Assembly: GCA_964035545.1 (NCBI GenBank)
Contig: OZ037770.1
Coordinates: 4,817,662 to 4,881,661, forward strand
Length of the DNA stretch: 64,000 nucleotides
From: Bugula neritina
Lineage: Eukaryota > Bryozoa > Gymnolaemata > Cheilostomatida > Bugulidae
Direction of reading: 5' to 3'
Shown here: in pieces, positions 12,980 through 25,030 of the stretch
Layout: each line of letters begins with the position of its first letter
Numbering within the stretch: the first letter of the stretch is position 1
Program-made: the position numbers and the translations under genes
Notes under the pieces: generated by a model
What the model was told of the DNA's origin: nothing
What the model saw: only the letters and a program-made list of their open reading frames with translations
Databases searched by the model: none

Positions 12980-13825
12980 TCTCACTGTGAATTTTCGTAA
13001 TTTTTCTGTGATTGTAAAGAATTAAACTTCCAATGGCTAAAACAAGCCAACGGCTAGTTTGAAAGTAGGTTTCATTCTGAAAACTGTTAGTAAGCCTTTA
13101 TTTTGCACCATGAAAAGTAAGGCATTCATCTGGTAAAACCTCTATAATTTGAAAAAAAAGTTTAAGGAAATGAATTTAATTTAGTAAAAACCAAGATAGA
13201 GTGAGTGGCGTAAAGTACCATGAAGTAGTAGCACTAACTCAATATTAGCCATATCTGTCGGCAATATGCCGCTGCAGGAGTGCGTGTTTTGCTGGCTGAA
13301 TAGTCTTAGAGACAACTTTGCACGAATTGCCTGTAGCACTGTGTTCCTTTTATTCTGTTTAACCCGGGCAGGAATATTTGTGAAAAGGTAGTTAGTGTGC
13401 TGTAAAAGCTTAAAATAAATTAAAGATAAAATTTTATTGCAGCAACTTGGATATATGACTATGAAGTTCTATTATACACCTAAATATTGACTGAAGAAAT
13501 TATTGGCTATAATGAAATTTTTGTGTTTAGTGCTTTTATTAAATATCCAGGTTCAAAATAACCACCTTTGTAATACATGCTGTTTTTAAAATAATTACAA
13601 CATAGCTTTTTTGCATCAGTTTTGGGTTGCTTGTTCTTTATCCTAAATGTTAACTATAATCTATAAAAATCAGTGTCAGCAAAATATGGTGTTATCATCA
13701 CTGCGGGCAAAAAATGCTGCTTCATCAATTTCTGTTTAACTTTGATACTGTATGCTATTATGTGATAAAGTCTCAGAGTTTGACTGTTAGTGCTGGGTAT
13801 TACTATCTACTGCCACAACCAGTGT

Positions 13826-14222
13826 TACAGAACTACTGCTACTGCTACTAGTGCTACTGCTGCTGCTACTGCTACTACTACTGCTACTACCACTGCTACT
13901 ACCACTGCTACTACCACTGCTACTACCACTGCTACTAGTGCTACTGCTGCTGCTACTATCGCTGCTACTACTACTACTACTGCTACTACTACTACCGCAA
14001 CTACTACTACTGCTACTGCTACTACTGCTGCTGCTGCTACTACCGCTGCTCCTACCGCTGCTACTACTGCTACTGCAACTACTACTACCGCAACTACTAC
14101 TACTGCTACTGCTACTACTGCTACTACTACTACTACTACTAATAGTACTAGTACTACTGCTGCTGCTTCTACTACTACTCTGATTACTGCCACTATGACT
14201 ACTGCTGCTGCTACTACCACCA
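13826..14222. repeat. ACT/GCT trinucleotide microsatellite, left unit
   Basis: About 390 bp of ACT, GCT, ACC and related triplets. It produces long Thr/Ala, Leu or Val reading frames on both strands that are not genes. It lies just downstream of the RPF1-like last exon. The homologous tract in the right unit is about half as long. Confidence 0.9.
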
Positions 14223-14347
14223 GATCAAAATTGTCATTGACACATTGTTCAATACAAGACTACAAAGTGAACTACACAAATTTATGAAATAACATTTTAT
14301 TTTGGTTCACTTTGCATATAGAAAATATAAATACTAATGAAATGGGT

Positions 14348-15380
14348 TCAGAGATTAAACTTCCTACGGCTGGTATCCATTTCATGTCTCTTGTGCATCC
14401 ATTCATATTCACCGAACTTGGAGTCAAACGTCCCCTTCTAAATAGAACGTAGTTTGAGTGTGAATCTTGGGCCAAGCTCGTGCAAACCACACTTCTTCTC
14501 ATTGCGGAACTGAAAATGACATACAGTAGTAGTAGTAGAGCAGTGTTTGAACTATACATTATAAAATATAAAATAATTTATACAATAATACAGCAGCTTT
14601 GGCTAACATAATAATGATAATTTGAAGTAAAATATTTTATATAATACACAGGTATCTATTCAACAAGAAAATACTGATCTCCAATGATATCTAGATTATT
14701 GAGTACAAACTTGATATCTCTAGTGTTTAGCTAGTTTCACAATTTAGATACTAATGTATATGTCTTTTTTGTCCCCTTCTAAGAAAATTTTAATAAATAC
14801 AACGAAAGTACGAAGGCTTTTTAACTTTTTAATGAATTAGGAGATGAGGACCACAACGAAAAAACCATCACGGTTTGTATAAATATTTAGCTTATATTAC
14901 GACAAGTATGCTGCATTTTAAGGTTAAAAATTGGAACTCCCAACTCCAAATCCGAGAGTCCCTCACTACTGCACTCAGTTACACGCATCACAGAACTGCT
15001 TGTAGAATGATTCAACTAAAACCATCATTAGCCCAAGTTCTAGTTCATTATTTCTTGGGAGGGGGGACTGGGGTGCTTGCTACATTTTATTCAATCTAAA
15101 GGAACGATGCTGCCATTTTCCATTACCTCTAAACCAATGGGGTTTTTCTACCACAACTAATCTAAAAACAACTGTCTCTCACCTGATATCTGTGATGTCT
15201 AAAGAAGATGAAGTCTCTTTGATTGTGAAATGTGATGACCCTGCGACCATTGAACTGAGGGTCATGAGGGAACAGTGAGGCAAACATCCTTCCCACGGTC
15301 AGCCCTAGCCTTGTGTTGAAGTTGTTGAGTATTACCTCTGGAAGATAGGACGTCGTCTCCCCAGCCTTCTTTATTTCAGT
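14348..15380 (-). pseudogene. RPF1: RPF1-like 3' exons, left copy, with a nonsense codon
   Basis: RPF1 is a Brix-domain nucleolar protein needed for large-subunit rRNA processing. Two minus-strand exons are seen: 15380-15183 (66 codons, with [18 protein letters not shown] and [20 protein letters not shown]) and 14509-14348 ([33 protein letters not shown], then TGA). Both match the C-terminal half of RPF1, and the junction is phase 0 with good splice sites. In the last exon codons 14440-14438 read TAG where the right copy has CAG (Gln), cutting off the conserved C-terminus. The N-terminal Brix exons were not found to the right, so this is a fragment as well as interrupted. Confidence 0.85.
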
Positions 15381-17445
15381 CTGAAACAGGAAACATCATA
15401 GCAAATAGCTGTGGAGATGCTGGATTACTAATTGTTTATGTTTACCCTCAATATAGCTATAGGTAGTCCACCAGTATGTCTCACATGTTAGCTGAAACAA
15501 ATCTTTACATGGATAACTCCATATTATTATACAGTGTGATAACATGTAATAGCCAATATTAACTAAGGCCATTTCCCTAAATTATTAATATGCAGTCAAC
15601 TACATACTAAGACTTTGTTACATAATAGAATACAAGTATGTCAGGCATCAGACCAACTAAGCAACAGAAAGTAACAAGAGAGGACAACATCATATTGAAT
15701 CAAAATTAATATCAACACTCAATATTCCCCTAAAAAGATGGAACTAAACTAAATTGTGCTCTTCTACTTTCATGACATTCAGTCAAAAATTCAATTTTGT
15801 CGAGTTGAAAATTTCACTGAGTTGAATTGCATTGGAAAAGCCACTCATCAATTTTTTTTCACTTGCCACAACTTAATTGCCGATTTTAGAATAACAATCA
15901 ATGGGGAAGATAACTCTTCGTAGATATTGATATTCAATGATGACTTTAGAGACTGGATGACATATTTATAGTATTTTTATAATTATATTGGCATTAATGC
16001 TGTCAACTTGACAAATTCACTACAGTTTCAAATGGCATCAACTAACTAACTTAGAAAGGGAGTTTCCACATCAATATGATTTCAATGGGTTTCAGTTTTT
16101 AACTATAAAGGGGTACTCAGCCGAGTGAAATTGACTGAAACTCAGTAATTTAATATATTAAAAAAAATAAAGAACTTAGGCTATCTCCATTTCTCTACTA
16201 CTGCTCCTAAATGCTTTATAAGTTTAGGTTTAGAAGTAAAGGGTTGAGTCCTTCAAAGAAAGTGACTTATTTAGCTATACGACTTATTAGAACACAGGTT
16301 ATTCTGAATTTCCAAATGACTGCCCCTACTTTGAGATGAAACCCCAGGTACTGGTCACCTTAGCCTACTTTTCAAACATGTCTCACTACAAGAGGGGGCC
16401 CAGGTAAGAGCCCAGAGTGAAACTGATAAACTGAGTTGTGGGAAACAAGGAAGTTTCATTCTCTCAGACTGGGAGCGTAGCAGCTCAAACTCACATGAAA
16501 ACCGACTAATAGAAAACCAGAACTCAAAGAGTATTAGCCTGTGAATGTAACTATGAGTGTAATTTACTGGGTTGGAGCTAAGGCTAACAAATATATTCCA
16601 ACTACAATCAATTACTTCTGAAACCGCTGAAGTAATGCTACAGCATAGAAAGTGTAATCAACTACGTGAAATATCAACAGAGAAATAATACATCCGAATT
16701 AAATTTAAATAAGTTTCTGCCATCCACTACTTTTACTGTCATTACAGAGCTTGGTAACCTTGCATTAACAAATAAATAGCGTATTATGCACTGTTCTATC
16801 TATATTTCTCCACTAGAAAATATAAAAACCTATGACTTAAGCATAGAATTCTTTTAAGAGAAAACAAGAGTCAATATCTGGTTAGTATCAAGGAAACAGG
16901 GACTATGAGATTGTAGACTTTTATTTAGTGGTTTGTGCAGTGCAGTGCTACATGATAGAATGAATAATTAGTCCATGATAGTGTTACTTTAGTACTTATA
17001 TAAAGGCTACTAGCATTGGGAGTGATCAGTCAGTGAGCGACTCAGATACTCAGTGAGTGAGTTTATTAAATAGTAATTCAAACAACCTGCAGGACCCATT
17101 CACTGATTAAACTAATGGATATCCAAGCCAGTTAATGAATTACAGAGTGAATATACAAATATCTCATTTAAATCAAGACTCAAATCAGTGTAGGCCTGTC
17201 AGAACAAGTCAACAAGTGAAAACCTCACAGCTAGAAATCTACAGAATAATTCCGAAGGGTATAAAATGTCTCACTGTGAGAGGAGAGCAACAGGAAACGA
17301 AATAAACTCATGTCACGGAATATCAATATAATACATTTCCCTCGCAAGGGAAATGAAGCCCTCACTTTGATATTCATAATAGCAACAGTTCTAACATAAG
17401 TGCAATGAGTATACAAGAGTGTATGTAGAGATACAAATATTTTAC

Positions 17446-17599
17446 CTCCTGAAACAAAAGAGACAGGTGAGCAGCACTACCACAATGATAATAACACACA
17501 GTGCTACAGCCAGTCCAGTGATTATCATATCCCTCTGAGTTAGACCTCCATCACTACCTCCTTTGTAGGTTGTTGATGACGTAACTACATCTGGAGTCA
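17446..17599 (-). CDS. Single-pass transmembrane exon, left copy
   Basis: A 154-bp exon bounded by an acceptor (TTTGCAG) at its start and a GTAAAA donor. It encodes a Ser/Thr/Gly-rich stalk, then the hydrophobic segment GLAVALCVIIIVVVLLTCLF and a basic stop-transfer CFRR. This is the juxtamembrane part of a type I membrane protein. It enters in phase 1 and leaves in phase 2. No ectodomain exon lies directly upstream in this unit, so it is either an orphan made by the duplication or an alternative exon spliced from the ectodomain exon at 22.9 kb. Confidence 0.6.
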
Positions 17600-17810
17600 C
17601 TGCAAACAGAAATATTAAAATGTCAGAATATTGTAAGTTCTGTAGAATCATTCAGATATATAGTAAAACATATAAAAATTTTCAAACCACTGATCAATTA
17701 TTGATAATTATTAATAACCAATTACTGCCAACTCTGAGTATTAAAGTTTATGCTAATCATTAAATGGAATAGAAGCATCAGATATGTACATGCTGCCTCC
17801 ATATCTCACG

Positions 17811-18002
17811 GATCCAGTTCTTCTACTATGTCATGGATTAAGGTTTTGTTAGCTTAGTGAGATACAGGGGGAGCATAACAGTCCAAACATAATATTTTAT
17901 ACAAAACTAGACATAAATATCATGCTGTATTCTTATACCATGAAGAAATGCTCAGTTAGTCTAGAACAGGAAAGAAATGTTAATAAAGCAGTAAGAAAGC
18001 AG
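17811..18002. other. Spacer between duplication units
   Basis: About 190 bp with no counterpart in either unit and no gene. Confidence 0.5.
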
Positions 18003-18837
18003 TTATTTTTCACTGTGAATCTTCGTAATTTTTCTGTGATTGTAAAGAATTAAACTTCCAATGGCTAAAACAAGCCAACGGCTAGTTTGAAAGTAGGTTT
18101 CATTCTGAAAACATTTAGTAAGCCTTTATTTTATGCACCATGAAAAGTAAGGCATTCATTTGTTAAAACCTTTAAAATTTAAAAAAAGTTTGACGCAATG
18201 AATTTAATTTAGCAAAAACCAAGATAGAGTGAGTGGTGTAAAGTACCATGAAGTAGTAGCACTAACTCGATATTAGCCATATCTGTCGGCAATATGCCGC
18301 TGCAGGAATGCATGTTTTGCTGGCCACATTAAATGGCTGAATAGTCTTAGAGCACATTATTTAAAAAAAGACATCTTCGCACAAATTGCCTGTAGCACTG
18401 TGTTCCTTTTATTCTGTATAACCCGGGCAGGAATATTTGTGAAAAGGTAGTTAGTGTGTTGTAAAAGCTTAATATAAATTATAAAGACAAAATTTCATTG
18501 CAGCAACTTGGATATATGACTATGAAGTTATATGCACCTACAAATTGACTGAAAAATTTATTTTTGTGTCTAGTGTTTTTATTAAATATCCAGGTTCAAA
18601 ATAACCACTTTTGGAAATTCATGCTGTCTTTAAAACAATTACAACATAAATTTTTTGCATCAGTTTAGGATTGCTTGTTTTTAATCCTAAATGTTAGCTA
18701 TATTCTAAAATTAGTGTCAGCATAATGGTGGTATCATCACTGCATGCAAGAAATGCTGTTTCATTAGGTTTTGTTTAATTTTGATATTTTATGCTATTAT
18801 GTGATAAAAACTGTAAGTTTTAGTGCACCAACTGTGA

Positions 18838-18912
18838 GTACTATTACTACCACTGCTACTAGTACTACTACTACTAATACTACTACTATTACTACTACTA
18901 CTACTGCTGCTG

Positions 18913-18960
<48 letters not shown>

Positions 18961-19030
18961 ATAGTACTACTGCTGCTGCTTCTATTAATACTCTGATTAC
19001 AGCCACTATAACTACTGCTACTACCACCAG
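18838..19030. repeat. ACT/GCT trinucleotide microsatellite, right unit
   Basis: About 190 bp of ACT-rich triplets in the position homologous to 13826-14222. The shorter length suggests independent expansion or contraction since the duplication. Confidence 0.9.
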
Positions 19031-19155
19031 ATCAAAATTGTCATTGACACATTGTTCAATACAAAACTAAAGAAATGAACTACTCAAATTTATGAAATAA
19101 AATTTTATTTTGGTTCACTTTGCATATAGAAAATATAAATACTAATGAAATGGGT

Positions 19156-20238
19156 TCAGAGATTAAACTTCCGACGGCTGGTATCCATTTCATGTCTCTT
19201 GTGCATCCATTCATATTCACCGAACTTGGAGTCAAACGTCCCCTTCTGAATAGAACGCAGTTTGAGTGTGAATCTTGGGCCAAGCTCGTGCAAACCACAC
19301 TTCTTCTCATTGCGGAACTGAAAATGACATACAGTAGTAATAGTAGAGCAGTGTTTGAACTATACACTATAATATGTAATATCATTTGTAATATAATACA
19401 GCAGCTTTAGCTAACATAATAATGATAATTTGAAGTAAAATATTTTATATAATACACAGATATCTATTCAAAAGGAAGGTACTGATCTCCAATGATATCT
19501 AGATTATTGGGTACAAACTTGATATCTCCAGTTTTTAGCTAGTTTCACAATTTAGTTGCTAATGTATATGTCTTTTTTGTCCTATTCTAAGAAAATTTTA
19601 ATAAGTATGAGGGCTTTATCAAATTTTGCTTGAATTCCTATACTTGAACCTAATCTTTTATTGAATTGGGAGATGAGGACCAGAATGAAAAACACCATCA
19701 TAGTTCGTATAAATATTTAGCTTGTATTACGACAATGATGCTGCATTTCAAGGTTGGAACTTGGAACTCCCAACTCTAAATCTCCAAATTGGAGAATCTC
19801 TTACTACTGCCGTCTTGAAGGTCCAATGCACTCAGTCACCTGCAACTCGGAGCTGCTTGTAGAATGATTCAACTAAAACCATCATTAGCCCAAGCTCTAG
19901 TTCGTAATTTTTTTTGGGGGGGGGGCGGAGGTGCTTGCTACATTCAATTCAATCTAAAGGAAAGATGCTGCCTTTCTCCATTACTTCTAAACCACCGGGG
20001 TTTCTCTACCACAACTAATCTAATAACAACTGTCTCTCACCTGATATCTGTGATGTCTAAAGAAGATGAAGTCTCTCTGATTGTGAAACGTGATGACCCT
20101 GCGACCATTGAACTGAGGGTCATGAGGGAACAGCGAGGCAAACATCCTTCCCACGGTCAACCCTAGCCTTGTGTTGAAGTTGTTGAGTATTACCTCTGGA
20201 AGATGGGACGTCGTCTCCCCAGCCTTCCTTATTTCAGT
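19156..20238 (-). CDS. RPF1: RPF1-like 3' exons, right copy, open
   Basis: Two minus-strand exons, 20238-20041 (66 codons) and 19317-19156 (53 codons plus TGA), joined in phase 0. They encode the C-terminal half of the ribosome production factor: [46 protein letters not shown], then [19 protein letters not shown] and [15 protein letters not shown]. The acceptor before 20238 and the GTGAGA donor after it are good. Upstream exons for the N-terminal Brix region were not found in the following kilobases, where instead a transmembrane exon lies. The gene is therefore either a 3' fragment or has very distant 5' exons. The frame is intact, unlike the left copy. Confidence 0.8.
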
Positions 20239-22294
20239 CTGAAACAAGAAACATCATAGCAAATAGCTGTGGAGATGCTGGATCACTCATTGTTTATGTT
20301 TACCCTCAATATAGCTATAGGTAGTCCACCAGTATGTCTCACATGTTAGTTGAAACAAATCTTTACATGGATAAGTCCATACTATACAGTGTGATAACAT
20401 TGTATTGGCCATGCCCATTCCCTTATATTATCAATATGCAGTCAGCTACATACTATGACCTTGTTACATAATAGAATACAAGTATGTCAGGCATCATACC
20501 AACTAAGCAACAGGAAGTAACAAGAGAGGACAACATCAAATTGAATCGAAATCAATGTCAACATCCAATATTCCTCTAAAAAGATGGAATTAAACTAAAT
20601 TGTGCGCTTTTATTTTCACGACTTTCAATCAAAAATTTGATTTTGTCGACTTGAAAATTTCACCGAGTTGAATTGCATTGGAAAAGCCACTCATCAAATC
20701 TTTTCACTTGCGACAACTTAATTAGCCGAATTTAGAATAACAATCAGTGGGGAAGATAACTCCTTGTAGAAATCGATATTCAATGATGACTTTAGAGACT
20801 GGATGACATACTTATAGTATGTTTATAATTATATTGGCTAAGTTTTCTCAATTATTGCATTAATGATGTCAACTTGACAAATTCACTACAGTTTCAAATG
20901 GCATCAACTAACTAACTTAGAAAGGGAGTTTCCACATCAATATGATTTCAATGGGTTTCAGTTTTTAACTATAAAGGGGTACTCAGCCGAGTGAAATTGA
21001 CTGAAACTCACCAATTTAATATATTAAAAAAATTAAAGAACTTAGGCTATCTCCATTTCTCTACTACTGCTCCTAAATGCTTTATAAGTTTAGGTTTAGA
21101 AGTAAAAGGTTAAGTCCTTCAAAGAAAGTGACTTATTTAACTATACGACTTATTAGAACACAGGTTATTCTGAATTTCCAAATGACTGCCCCTACTTTGA
21201 GATGAAATCCCAGGTACTGGTCACCTTAGCCTACTTTTCAAACATGTCTCACTACAAGAGGGGGCCCAGGTAAGAGCCCAGAGTGAAACTGATAAACTGA
21301 GTTGTGGGAAACAAGGAAGTTTCATTCTCTCAGACTGGGAGAGTAGCAGCTCAAACTCACATGAAAACTGACCAATGGAAAACCAGAAATCAAAGAGTAT
21401 TAGCCTGTGAATGTACCTGAGTGTAATTTACTGGGTTGGAGCTAAGGCTAACAAATATATTCCAACTACAAACAATTATTGCTGAAACCACTGAAGTGAT
21501 GCTACAGCATAGAAAGTGTAATCAACTATGTGAAATATCAACAGAGAAATAATACATCGTAATTAAATTTAAATAAGTTTGTGCCATCCACTACTTTTAC
21601 TGTCATTACAGAGCTTGGTAACCTTGCATTAATCAAGAAATAGCGAATTTTTATCTATATTTTTCTCCACTAGAAAAGATAAAAACCTATGACTTAAGCA
21701 TAGAATTCTTTTAAGAGAAAACAAGAGTCAATATCTGGTTAGTATCAAGGAAACAAGGACTATGATATTGTAGACTTTTGTTTAGTGGTTTGTGCAGTGC
21801 TACATGATAGAATGAATAATTAGTCCATGATAGTGTTACTTTAGTACTTATATAAAGGCTACTAGCATTGGGAGTGATCAGTCAGTGAGCGACTCAGATA
21901 CTCAGTGAGTGAGTTTATTAAATAGTAATTCAAACAACCTGCAGGACCCATTCACTGATTAAACTAATGGATATCCAAGCCAGTTAATGAATTACAGAGT
22001 GAATATACAAATATCTCATTTAAATCAAAACTCAAATCAGTGTAGGCCTGTCAGAACAAGTCAACAAGTGAAAACCTCACAGCTAGAAATCTACAGAATA
22101 ATTCTGAAGGGTATAAAATGTCTCACTGTGAGAGGAAAGTAACAGGAAATGAAATAAACTCATGTCACGGAATATCAATATAATGCACTTTCCTTTGCAA
22201 GGGAAATGAAGCCCTGACTTTGATATTCATAAAAGCAACATTTCTAACATAAATACAATGAGTATACAAGAGTGTAAAGATACAAATATTTTAC

Positions 22295-22445
22295 CTCCTG
22301 AAACAAAAGAGACAGGTGAGCAGCACTACCACAATGATAATAACACACAGTGCTACAGTCAGTCCAGTGATTATCATATCCCTCTGAGTTAGACCTCCAT
22401 CACTACCTCCTTTGTCAGTTGTTGACGTAACTACATCTGGAGTCA
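22295..22445 (-). CDS. Single-pass transmembrane exon, right copy
   Basis: A 151-bp exon nearly identical to 17446-17599 but one codon shorter in the stalk. It encodes GGLTQRDMIITGL, then a hydrophobic span (VALCVIIIVVVLLTCLF) and CFRR before a GTAAAA donor. The acceptor phase 1 matches possible donors of the exon at 22743-22970, so the two probably form ectodomain plus membrane anchor of one receptor-like protein. Cytoplasmic exons were not identified with confidence. Confidence 0.6.
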
Positions 22446-22742
22446 CTGCAAACAGAAATATCAAAATACTGTAAGTTCCGTGGAATCATTCAGATATATA
22501 GAAAACCATATGGGCAAATCACTAATAAATTATTAATATCTGATATTAAACAATCACTGCCAATTGTGAGTATTAAGGTTCAAGTCAATCATTAAATGGA
22601 ATAGGAGCATCAAATATGCACAGTGCTCCCCCATATCTCACAAAATCTCACAGGTCAGGAGAAGAGCTTGGACTCTCACCAAATGTATGAGTTCTGTTCA
22701 GTGATAACTAGTAAGTATCATCTGGGGGTGAGTCAACCCAAC

Positions 22743-22970
22743 CAGTCTGACCAGCTGGTTGATAATAGAAATAATCTTCATTGAAAAAATGAGCCATTCT
22801 CTGTCTAATAAGAGTTATGTTTTGTGTAAACAACTGCTGATTGGCTGGTTTGAAGTCACATGTACAAGATGCCTTTCCTGCTGCTGTGTGAGGTGAAGGA
22901 GTGGTTAGAAATACAGACTGAGTGGAAGGTATAGTTTCATATCTGTCTTCACAAATATCCAAGGTGTAAT
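22743..22970 (-). CDS. Probable ectodomain exon of an unknown membrane protein
   Basis: A minus-strand open segment preceded by a T-rich acceptor (GTTTTTTTTAG, exon from 22970). It contains DICEDRYETIPSTQSVFL, a cysteine pair (SCTCDF) and a sequon (NIT). Its end is either 22752 or 22743, both phase 1, which would splice in frame to the transmembrane exon at 22445. Read straight on, the frame stops at 22708. I do not recognise the family. Confidence 0.5.
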
Positions 22971-24720
22971 CTAAAAAAAACAAAATTATTTAATATGCAA
23001 TAGTACATTTGATGATTTCTGGGAGGATTAAACTTATAATATATTCATCAAACAAAAATAAATACAACATATGCATATATAAACCATCTGACACACTCAG
23101 CTATAAAACTGAATAAAACACCATCATAAATGGTTACAGTTTGCTGAACAGACTATTTACATTGATAAAATAGAAACAATATCTTGGCATTTTAATAGTA
23201 AGTCATCGCCTAGGGGGAGGGTGTTGGTAGCCCCCCTCCTCCAGAGGAAAACAACATAACTGTCACAAACCTTATTAAAATACATTAAATCTAACTTAGT
23301 TGATGGTGACTTTTCATGGTGACTTTGAAACAAGCAAAATTGAGAGACTTTTTCTGATTATTTCTTCAATTTTAATCTGAAGAAAATCTGAGAAAATTTA
23401 TTTTTATAAACTAATTCTACTTGCAGCCTATACTTGATACTTTACTTTAACATAAATAAATAAATATGCCTGAGCAAAGTTCAAATCTATGTTTAAATTT
23501 ATTATCACCTCCACTTATTAGGCAGAAGACAGGAAGCAGGGGTTTGCATTGTTCAGTGACTAGTCAATATTTCAAAGGCTCATTTGACATTTCCACTTGA
23601 ACATTTTCTTTCTAGTGCTTTAATTCTGTTTTTGAGCAGTTCATATTTTGCGTTACAGCCCAGAACAATTTGCTTAACCTAAAGCTAAATGCCTGCATAG
23701 ATTCCACATTGCATTAGGCTCAGTATATATGCATCCAATTATGTTAGCAAAGAAAGCTTGATTTATAAATCCCCATTAAAAGTAAAGCCTAGTTACAGAA
23801 AATTATTTTAAAATTTATTCTATTTCTATAACTTATTATTGCAACATCTAACTTAATTTAAATAACAACTTGTTTTAGAACTTCCATTTTCAAAGCAACA
23901 GAAATTCAGAATATTGTTTTGAGATACCTACACAATAGTTTATCTATCAATTTATTCACTAGAACAAATTAAATACAAAATCACAATCAGCAGAGCTAAT
24001 CACAGCTAATAGCATACTATGCTTTATAACGCTGACTATGTTTTCAACAGTAGCAGAAGATACTTATATTGATATTTACAATGAGCAAAAATTTAAATTA
24101 TGCCCTAAAAATCAAAAGACCAGGCTAGACCTAACTATCACTTGTAGTCAATTATTATAATTATAATGATAATTATGTCAATGCTACAATTCAAGCTGTT
24201 AATATTATTATTATTATTATCATACTAATACTCATTATAATAATCAACTATAAAGAAAGGTATAGTCATTGGGATTGTAACACTAACAGCCATACTTATA
24301 CTCCTAATAACAATGGCAATGATATTCATATTAAATTTGATAAGATACATAACTTTGTGAACACTAAAAATTAATAGTAAGAGAGAATAATTTAAACTTC
24401 AAATTATATATAACAATTAACATGAAAACTTACTGATACTAAAACTAATACTAATATTACAATCATAATGATAATCATAATACCAATATTATTAAGAAAG
24501 TCATTATTAATTTGGAGATCATTATTGATTATTCAATATGAATATGAATATCACTATGAACACCGGAATACGTTGACAATCACAATGACACTGATACGTA
24601 ATTTTGAAGAGCAGAATGAATATGTTGTCAAAATCAAACTCAATGTGTTTTAGTATGAGTTTCATTCCTAGTTCTACTTTAATATTAGTAACCTTAAAAC
24701 TAAAAGAGAGTGAGTTCAGG

Positions 24721-24793
24721 AACAAATAACGCGTAATAATCACACATAATTATTATGTGTTATTATATTTAATTTTATTACGCGTTATTTGTT
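24721..24793. repeat. Perfect 19-bp inverted repeat with nested palindrome
   Basis: Left arm AACAAATAACGCGTAATAA (24721-24739) and its exact reverse complement at 24775-24793. The 35-nt loop holds a second palindrome, CACATAATTATTATGTG. It can form a hairpin or cruciform and may be a miniature foldback element. Confidence 0.85.
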
Positions 24794-25030
24794 ACTATTA
24801 CTATTAGTATTACTATTAGTATAAGTATTAGTATTATGATAATAGTAATAGTAATACCATTGGCAATAGTGAGTAACACTAGTAATAGTAATACTAAGAG
24901 TAGGAGTGTAGTACAACTACTACTAGACCTAGTAGTACTAGGTTTAGTAGTACTAGTACTACTAGTAGTACCAGTACTAGTAGTAGTACTAGTAGTACTA
25001 GTACTAGTAGTAGAGTACAGGTACTGAGTA
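24790..25030. repeat. Self-complementary TAG/TAC triplet block
   Basis: Short triplets built from TAG, TAC and CTAG alternate and give many small palindromes. Ser/Thr frames on the minus strand and Val/Leu frames on the plus strand arise from the repeat and are not evidence for a gene. Confidence 0.7.

Larger units (their letters stand above)
12980..17810. repeat. Segmental duplication, left unit
   Basis: The sequence from about 12980 (TCACTGTGAATTTTCG) to about 17810 matches 18003-22645 along its length with small indels. It contains, from left to right, a trinucleotide repeat, the last two exons of an RPF1-like gene (minus strand), long introns or intergenic DNA, and a transmembrane exon (minus strand). 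The two units are direct and separated by about 190 bp of unrelated DNA. Confidence 0.9.
18003..22645. repeat. Segmental duplication, right unit
   Basis: Second copy of the block at 12980-17810. Divergence is low, with substitutions and small indels scattered through coding and noncoding parts. The right unit keeps the RPF1 last exon open, whereas the left has a stop. Homology ends near 22640, just before the ectodomain exon at 22743-22970, which has no partner in the left unit. Confidence 0.9.

Noticed and set aside
13790-14287. Long Thr/Ala, Val or Leu open frames on both strands, and the similar one at 18771-19070
   Set aside because: They are produced by a trinucleotide microsatellite; all frames are open because the repeat lacks stop triplets.
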